This document shows, in pieces, positions 59,601 to 64,000 of a stretch of 64,000 nt of DNA (positions are counted from its first letter, which is position 1; every line of letters starts with the position of its first letter). Under the pieces are notes generated by a model. The model was not told the DNA's origin, ran no database searches, and saw nothing but the letters and a program-made list of their open reading frames with translations. Source of the DNA: Streptomyces resistomycificus (lineage in GTDB: Bacteria; Actinomycetota; Actinomycetes; Streptomycetales; Streptomycetaceae); NCBI RefSeq assembly GCF_001514265.1, contig NZ_KQ948992.1:612696-676695 (forward strand), given 5' to 3'. A program made the translations under genes and the position numbers.

Positions 59601-61028
59601 TCACCGCACCTCGACGAACGCCGCCGCATCCCGCTCCGGCCGGGGCCGAGGCTCCTCCGCCGGATGTCCGACCGCCACGGCCCCCATCGGGTCCCACCCC
59701 TCCGGCAGCCCCAGCGCCTCCCGCACCACGTCCCGGCAGAACATCGTGGACGACACCCAGGCCGACCCGAGTCGCTCCCCGGCCAGCGCGACCAGGAGGT
59801 TCTGCACCCCGGCGCCCATGGCGACCACGAACATCTCCCGCTCGGCCCCGTCCCGTCGCGCGTCGCCGTACGAGTGCGACCCGTCCATCACCAGGCAGGG
59901 CACGACCAGGTAGGGAGCGTTGCGCAGCACGTCCCCCCGCCGCACCCGCTTGGCGATGGACTCCTCGCTCTTCCCGTCCCGCCGCAGGTCCGCGACCCAC
60001 GCGTCGCGCATGGCGTCCAGCAGCCCGGTCCGCGCGGCCTGCGACTCCAGCAGCACGAACCGCCACGGTGTCGTGTGGTGCGGCGCGGGCGCGGTCACGG
60101 CCGCCGCCACGGCCCGTCGTACGGCTCCGGGGTCGACGGGCTCGTCGGTGAAGGCACGTACGGTACGGCGCTGGGTGACCGCCTCCCGTACCGCCTCCGA
60201 GGTCCCGAGCCGGAACATGTCGTCGCGCGCCCCGCGCGCCATGGCCCGCGTCCCCTCGCCGTGGTCCTCGGCCACCACGTGGGCCAGCCCGCGCACCACG
60301 GCGACGGGCAGTCCGGCGGCCTTGCCCTTGACGAGATCGCCCGCCGCGGCCAGCTCGTCCGCCGTCGCCACGACGGTGGCGCTGAGCGGATTGCCGTACG
60401 CGTCCGTGCCCCCGCGCAGGTCGTCGAGGACCCGCACCCCGGCGGCGCCGATCGCCACGTCGGTGAGCCCGGTGCGCCACGGGCGTCCGAAGGTGTCGGT
60501 GACGATCACGCCGACGTCGACGCCGAGGGCGTCGCGCAGCCCGTCCCGGACGGCCCGCGCGGACGCGTCCGGGTCCTCGGGCAGCAACAGCACGGTGCCG
60601 GCGGGTGTGTTGGAGGCGTCGACCCCGGCGGCGGCCATCACGAGGCCCTGCCGGTTCTCCACGATCCGCAGCGCGCCGCGTCTCGCCACGACCCGCACGG
60701 TCTCGGCGTCGATCGCGGCCTCCCGGTCGGCGGCCTCGACGACCCGGCCCTCGGCCTTGGACACGATCTTGGAGGTGACGAGGAGCACGTCCCCGTCCGC
60801 CAGCCCCGGCTCGGCGGCGGCGATCAGTTTGCCGAGGTCGTCCCCCCGCGCGACCTCGGGAAGGCCGGCGACGGCCCAGACGCGATATCCGTCCGAAGGC
60901 ACGGGACCGCCCCCGCCGTCCGAAGGCACGGGACCGCCCCCGCCGTCCGAGGGCACCGGAACGCCCCCGCCGACCGTGGGCGCGCCACCCGGTGTCCCCG
61001 GCCCGCCTTCGCCGCTCCCACCGCTCAT
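59601..61028 (-). CDS. fbiB: Bifunctional F420:gamma-glutamyl ligase / FMN-dependent dehydro-F420 reductase
   Basis: A 475-residue FbiB. Residues ~48-265 form the CofE ligase domain that adds glutamates to F420-0 (WAVAGLPEVARGDDLGKLI, VLLVTSKIVSKAEGRVV, VIVTDTFGRPWRTGLTDVAI). Residues ~285-470 form a nitroreductase-fold FMN domain (RRTVRAFTDEPVDPGAVRR, PHHTTPWRFVLLES), which in actinobacteria reduces the phosphoenolpyruvate-derived precursor. An unusual Gly/Pro-rich head of ~45 residues contains a 9-residue tandem repeat. The ATG overlaps the cofD stop (ATGA), so the two are translationally coupled. Confidence 0.92.
   Translation of the reverse strand: MSGGSGEGGPGTPGGAPTVGGGVPVPSDGGGGPVPSDGGGGPVPSDGYRVWAVAGLPEVARGDDLGKLIAAAEPGLADGDVLLVTSKIVSKAEGRVVEAADREAAIDAETVRVVARRGALRIVENRQGLVMAAAGVDASNTPAGTVLLLPEDPDASARAVRDGLRDALGVDVGVIVTDTFGRPWRTGLTDVAIGAAGVRVLDDLRGGTDAYGNPLSATVVATADELAAAGDLVKGKAAGLPVAVVRGLAHVVAEDHGEGTRAMARGARDDMFRLGTSEAVREAVTQRRTVRAFTDEPVDPGAVRRAVAAAVTAPAPHHTTPWRFVLLESQAARTGLLDAMRDAWVADLRRDGKSEESIAKRVRRGDVLRNAPYLVVPCLVMDGSHSYGDARRDGAEREMFVVAMGAGVQNLLVALAGERLGSAWVSSTMFCRDVVREALGLPEGWDPMGAVAVGHPAEEPRPRPERDAAAFVEVR
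60891..60971 (-). repeat. Three 27-bp tandem repeats at the 5' end of fbiB
   Basis: Units 60891-60917 and 60918-60944 are identical; 60945-60971 differs at three positions. They encode three copies of the nine-residue unit GGGGPVPSD (the outermost GGGVPVPSD) before the ligase domain. Confidence 0.9.
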
Positions 61029-61984
61029 ACCGCCCGCACCTCCTCCGCCAGCGTCAGCGCCTCACGCGCCATCCGGGCGGTCGCGTCCAGGTCGGTCATC
61101 ATCAGTGGCACGGCCCGGCACCGGATTCCGGCGGCCTCCACGCGCTCCACGACACCCGCGTCCACGGTGTCGACCAGCCAGCCGTCCAGCAGTCCCGAGC
61201 CGTAGTGCTCGGCGACCGCCGAGGCCGTCGACTCCACGCCGATGGCGGCGAGCACCTTGTCGGCCATCCCGCGCACGGGCGCGTCCCCGACGATGGGGGA
61301 CAGCCCCACCACCGGCACCCCGGCCTCGGCGATCGCCTCGCGGATGCCGGGCACGGCGAGGATGGTGCCGATGGAGACGACGGGGTTGGACGGCGGGAAG
61401 AGGATGACGTCCGCCTCCGCGATCGCCTCCAGGACACCCGGCGCCGGCTTGGACTGCTCCGCCCCCACCGGCACGATCGCCTCGGCCGGAACGGAGGCCC
61501 GCAGCCGCACCCAGTACTCCTGGAAGTGGACCGCCTTGCGCTCCCCGTCGACGTCTACGGCGACATGCGTCTCGACCCGGTCGTCGGTCATGGGGAGCAG
61601 TCGCACGCCCGGCTTCCACCGGTCGCACAGCGCCTCGGTCACCGCACTCAGCGGGTATCCGGCAGCGATCATCTGTGTCCGCACGATGTGGGTGGCGAAG
61701 TCGCGGTCGCCGAGGCCGAACCACTCGGGCCCCACGCCGTACGCCGCGAGCTCCTCCTTGAGGTGGAAGGTCTCGTCCGCCCGCCCCCAGCCCTGCTCCT
61801 CGTTGATGCCGCCGCCGAGCGTGTACATCACCGTGTCGAGGTCCGGGCAGACCTTCAGCCCGAAGAGATGAATGTCGTCCCCGGTGTTGCCGATGACCGT
61901 GACGTCCGCGTCCGGCGCGGCCTGCTTCAGACCACGCAGGAACCGGGCACCACCGATGCCGCCTGCCAGAACCACAATGCGCAT
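61025..61984 (-). CDS. cofD: 2-phospho-L-lactate / phosphoenolpyruvyl transferase of F420 synthesis
   Basis: CofD (FbiA in mycobacteria) transfers the phospholactate or phosphoenolpyruvate unit to Fo, giving F420-0 or its dehydro form. It is 319 residues. Signatures are IVVLAGGIGGARFLRGLKQ, TVIGNTGDDIHLFGLKVCPD, MYTLGGGINEEQGWGRADET, FGLGDRDFATHIVRTQM, FPPSNPVVSIGTILAVPGI and LSPIVGDAPVRGMADKVLA. It is first in the cofD-fbiB pair. Its upstream region is a set of 21-bp tandem repeats shared with the end of the cysteine dioxygenase gene. Confidence 0.94.
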   Translation of the reverse strand: MRIVVLAGGIGGARFLRGLKQAAPDADVTVIGNTGDDIHLFGLKVCPDLDTVMYTLGGGINEEQGWGRADETFHLKEELAAYGVGPEWFGLGDRDFATHIVRTQMIAAGYPLSAVTEALCDRWKPGVRLLPMTDDRVETHVAVDVDGERKAVHFQEYWVRLRASVPAEAIVPVGAEQSKPAPGVLEAIAEADVILFPPSNPVVSIGTILAVPGIREAIAEAGVPVVGLSPIVGDAPVRGMADKVLAAIGVESTASAVAEHYGSGLLDGWLVDTVDAGVVERVEAAGIRCRAVPLMMTDLDATARMAREALTLAEEVRAV

Positions 61985-61997
61985 GAGCCAAGTCTTG

Positions 61998-62098
61998 CAG
62001 GCGGGTACGACATCGCGTCAGGCGGTCACGACATCGCGTCAGGCGGGTACGACATCGCGTCAGGCGGTCACGACATCGCGTCAGGCGGTCACGACGTC
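61998..62098 (-). repeat. Five 21-bp tandem repeats between cysteine dioxygenase and cofD
   Basis: Units begin at 61998, 62019, 62040, 62061 and 62082 (the last partial). Two variants occur, CAGGCGGGTACGACATCGCG (units 1 and 3) and CAGGCGGTCACGACATCGCG (2 and 4). Read leftward in the dioxygenase frame, each unit spells R-D-V-V-(T/P)-A-stop, so the 3' end of that gene, stop codon included, has been copied in tandem. Confidence 0.92.
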
Positions 62099-62626
62099 CA
62101 CGTCCTCGTGGCCGGCGGGCGCCGTGCAGGCCAGGGGGGCCACCCCGGTCGCACGGGGCTCGGACTGGGGGAGCATGGGCATCTCGGTCAGGCCGGGGTA
62201 GTAGACGTGCAGGCTTATGGCCGGCTCCAGGGTGTCGTTGACCACCTCGTGCACGTACCCGGGAGCGAACACCCGCTGCGAGCCGGCCCCCAACGCGCGC
62301 GTGCCCCGATCGGTCCGTTCGGTCAGCGTGCCCTCCAGCACGGTCAGGACGCCGGAGGAGCCGCCGTGGTCGTGCAGTCCGCTGCCCTGGCCGGGCACCC
62401 AGGACAGCAGCCACACCTCGTAGCCGGGCCCGGTGCGCAGCCGGTGGTACCAGCGGGTGGTCGCGTCGTACTGGACGAGGTGTTCCCACAGACCGCGGTC
62501 GGCGGCGATGGAGCGGGCCAGGCCGACGAACTCGGCGACGGTGGCCGGGTGCTCGCGCGGGGGCTGGAGCAGGTGGGGGACTTCGAGGATGTCGCCGGCG
62601 ATCTGGAGGTCGCTGTCGCTGTTCAT
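62081..62626 (-). CDS. Cysteine dioxygenase type I family protein (cupin)
   Basis: A 181-residue non-haem iron cupin. The His pair is in QGSGLHDHGGSSGVLTVLEG and the third His in PGYVHEVVNDTLEPAISLHV. Together they bind the iron that oxidises cysteine to cysteine sulfinate with O2. YHRLRTGPGYEVWLLSW forms the strand before. Length is typical for bacterial CDO. It may drain the cysteine made through the transsulfuration enzyme encoded at 5779. Its stop codon lies in the first copied unit of the 21-bp repeats. The ribosome site GAGGAA is somewhat distant from the ATG. Confidence 0.88.
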   Translation of the reverse strand: MNSDSDLQIAGDILEVPHLLQPPREHPATVAEFVGLARSIAADRGLWEHLVQYDATTRWYHRLRTGPGYEVWLLSWVPGQGSGLHDHGGSSGVLTVLEGTLTERTDRGTRALGAGSQRVFAPGYVHEVVNDTLEPAISLHVYYPGLTEMPMLPQSEPRATGVAPLACTAPAGHEDVDVVTA

Positions 62627-62774
62627 GGGTGCGGTGTTCCTCGGCGGAAGAGTGCGGGGGGTGGCTGGGTGTCGCGTACCGTCCGCCCGGGTCGCGGGGG
62701 ACGGAGGGGCCCTGGTCCGGGCGTGGGGAACAAGCAGCCGAGTCGCGGTGGACTCAGGAGCAGCCGGAGCGCGC

Positions 62775-63131
62775 GTGGCTCAACAGCTGGAACGGCAACA
62801 ACAGCTACAGCGAGCGTGGGCAGCACCGAGGGACCCGGCGGAGCGGGTCGAGGTGAGTGCCAAGTTCGCGAGCATGCCCATAAGGACAGCGGCTCACACC
62901 TCCGCTGTCAACTCGACACCCGGCATGTGGGACATGTTTCACCTCATCCGGTCCATCTCCGAGGTGAAAGGTTTGTGCAGGCACCTGCCGGGACACATGG
63001 CGCACAACCAAGCGCACGGGCCTCGGAACGAGATCGAAGTCCTGGGCGTCCTTCTCCGTACAGGCCCGAGGGTGCGGCGGGGGAGCGGGGCTCCGGGTCT
63101 CGCCTGCCTGTCAAGGTTTATGCCGATTTGA
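62775..63131 (+). CDS. Doubtful small ORF upstream of whiB, 118 aa
   Basis: A GTG with GGAG six bases upstream opens a frame encoding a Gln-rich start (VAQQLERQQQLQRAWAAPRD) and then EVSAKFASMPIRTAAHTSAV. Third-position GC is much lower than in the neighbouring genes, and no family is recognised. The region is also the whiB promoter region. It may simply be untranslated sequence. It is reported because it is the only frame with a ribosome site in a 667-base gap (62627-63293). Confidence 0.2.
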   Translation: MAQQLERQQQLQRAWAAPRDPAERVEVSAKFASMPIRTAAHTSAVNSTPGMWDMFHLIRSISEVKGLCRHLPGHMAHNQAHGPRNEIEVLGVLLRTGPRVRRGSGAPGLACLSRFMPI

Positions 63132-63192
63132 ACACTTTCCGCTAGGCCTTGGTTCCGCAGAGTGAATAAGGGGCCCAATAGCAGATCTCGGC

Positions 63193-63222
63193 TTGACTCG
63201 CCCGGAGCAGCACACTTGTAAT
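63193..63222 (+). promoter_or_regulatory. Promoter upstream of whiB
   Basis: TTGACT (63193-63198), an 18-base spacer and TGTAAT (63217-63222) form one of the best vegetative-type promoters in the window, giving a leader of ~60-65 bases before whiB. In S. coelicolor whiB is known to have more than one promoter, one of them developmentally controlled (recall). Confidence 0.65.
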
Positions 63223-63293
63223 TTCACTCGTGTCGTTCAGCCGAAATCGGTACGGCTAATCACGGGGACGCGAAAGACAGACGAGGGGCGCAC

Positions 63294-63557
63294 ATGACCG
63301 AGCTGGTGCAGCAACTGCTGGTCGACGACGCGGACGAGGAACTCGGCTGGCAGGAGCGCGCGCTGTGCGCCCAGACCGACCCCGAGTCCTTCTTCCCCGA
63401 GAAGGGCGGCTCCACCCGCGAGGCCAAGAAGGTCTGCCTCGCCTGTGAGGTCCGTTCCGAATGCCTCGAGTACGCCCTGGCCAACGACGAACGGTTCGGC
63501 ATCTGGGGCGGCCTGTCCGAGCGCGAGCGACGCAGACTCAAGAAGGCCGCGGTCTGA
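63294..63557 (+). CDS. whiB: WhiB sporulation regulator
   Basis: The founding Wbl protein: an iron-sulfur regulator that acts with WhiA to start sporulation septation in aerial hyphae. It is 87 residues. The four cluster-binding cysteines are at 25, 48, 51 and 57 (ERALCAQTDPESFF, KKVCLACEVRSECLEYAL). The turn GIWGGLSERERRRLKK follows, and a basic C-terminus completes it. GAGGGG lies seven bases before the ATG. Confidence 0.95.
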   Translation: MTELVQQLLVDDADEELGWQERALCAQTDPESFFPEKGGSTREAKKVCLACEVRSECLEYALANDERFGIWGGLSERERRRLKKAAV

Positions 63558-63630
63558 TCCGGGTGGTTCCTGGCGACACCTCCCACGTCCACAGACCCGA
63601 CCCGTTCACGAACGGCCCGTCGCAGGTGGG

Positions 63631-63639
63631 TTATCCACA
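63631..63639 (+). other. Single DnaA-box-like nonamer
   Basis: TTATCCACA, identical to the canonical bacterial DnaA box, stands alone between whiB and the following gene. One box without neighbours does not indicate an origin; it may be chance or a regulatory/titration site. Confidence 0.3.
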
Positions 63640-63755
63640 GGCGGCGGGCCGTCGCCATGCCCAGCCGATAGTGTGGTCGCTCGTCCGATACGCCCCGCTG
63701 CCCCCTCGGGGCGCAGGCGTCCACCGCAGTCCACCGAACCGGGGCCCGTACCTCG

Positions 63756-64000
63756 ATGTCCGCGCACAGCCACCCGGCAGCTCGACACGACGCCGCCACA
63801 GCAGTGTTTGACCCGGCCCGCCCGCCAGAGTTCCCGCGGCACGTGGTGACCGCGGTCCTCGTCTCCCACGACGGCGCCCGCTGGCTGCCCGACGCGCTCG
63901 CCGGGCTGCTCGGCCAGGAGCGCCCGGTGCAGTGCGCCCTGGGCGCCGACACCGGCAGCGCGGACGCCTCCGCCCAGCTGGTCACCGACGCCCTCGGCGC
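63756..64000 (+). CDS. Family 2 glycosyltransferase, N-terminal part (cut by window edge)
   Basis: The first ~81 residues of a large glycosyltransferase. A short hydrophilic head is followed by the GT-A start VVTAVLVSHDGARWLPDALA and then a VQCALGADTGSADASAQL segment equivalent to the V-D-N-x-S-x-D nucleotide-binding region. In streptomycetes a long membrane-bound GT2 follows whiB (recall). The ATG at 63756 has no strong ribosome site. Confidence 0.75.
   Translation, partial: MSAHSHPAARHDAATAVFDPARPPEFPRHVVTAVLVSHDGARWLPDALAGLLGQERPVQCALGADTGSADASAQLVTDALG

Noticed and set aside
61998..62098. CRISPR-like array
   Set aside because: The 21-bp units are contiguous with no spacers, and no cas genes are present. 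It is a simple tandem repeat.
63200..63245. BldD-box-like symmetry in the whiB promoter
   Set aside because: AGTGA...TTAC on the minus strand is only a partial match to the BldD consensus, so I do not annotate it, although BldD control of whiB is known in S. coelicolor.
63631..63639. Replication origin signal
   Set aside because: A single DnaA box with no cluster and no dnaA/dnaN genes; the gene content places this region away from oriC.

Overview
The window is high-GC actinobacterial chromosome, almost certainly Streptomyces. The signs are strong third-position GC bias, frequent GTG and TTG starts, many 4-nt stop/start overlaps, WhiB, the SigI/ArsI/PrsI partner-switching module, class-E-sortase-type LAXTG signals and coenzyme F420 genes. 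From memory, gene order follows the S. coelicolor chromosome from about SCO3084 (pobA) down to SCO3034 (whiB). That comparison is recall, not a search. No rRNA, tRNA, insertion sequence, prophage or CRISPR array was recognised. This is core chromosome with a few locally degenerate or amplified spots.

Layout. 1-7.2 kb: end of pobA, a Bax-inhibitor-1-like membrane protein, small conserved proteins, a thiolase, a membrane-anchored SGNH hydrolase and cystathionine beta-synthase. 7.4-13.7 kb: small membrane proteins, an RpiR-type regulator, a leftward operon of three roadblock/LC7 proteins plus a DUF4388-like protein, and an orphan fold-III PLP decarboxylase. 13.8-19.3 kb: the rightward histidine-utilisation operon hutU - M20 hydrolase - hutF - hutI. 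19.4-21.7 kb: sigI, divergent from arsI and prsI. 21.9-25.2 kb: three secreted or membrane proteins, two ending in sortase signals (LPQTG, LADTG). 25.2-29.8 kb: a POT peptide transporter, a two-component system and a GtrA-like protein. 30-36.9 kb: purKE, an M19 dipeptidase, remnants of an ene-reductase and a MerR gene fused by a deletion, an orphan response regulator, an M19 paralog that has lost its metal ligands, two tandem VOC proteins and a CGNR regulator. 37.2-40.6 kb: UDP-glucose dehydrogenase, acyl-CoA dehydrogenase and a hotdog thioesterase.

40.7-54.5 kb is dominated by seven LytR-CpsA-Psr (LCP) genes, interspersed with a HAD hydrolase, a Csp3-like copper-storage protein and a family-2 glycosyltransferase. 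Four of the LCP genes form a tandemly duplicated two-gene block. 54.6-64 kb carries a TIGR03089 protein, a secreted PGRP-type amidase, a probable mannose-1-phosphate guanylyltransferase, a HhH-GPD DNA glycosylase, fbiB and cofD (F420), cysteine dioxygenase, whiB and the start of another glycosyltransferase.

Much of the right half serves the cell envelope. Sugar-nucleotide supply (UDP-glucose dehydrogenase, ManC), glycosyltransferases, LCP ligases that attach polymers to peptidoglycan, an amidase and a GtrA-like flippase lie together, with the developmental regulator whiB at the edge. The left half is catabolic and regulatory. Many transcription units end in strong GC-rich hairpins, and several starts look leaderless (TANNNT 6-9 nt before the start codon).
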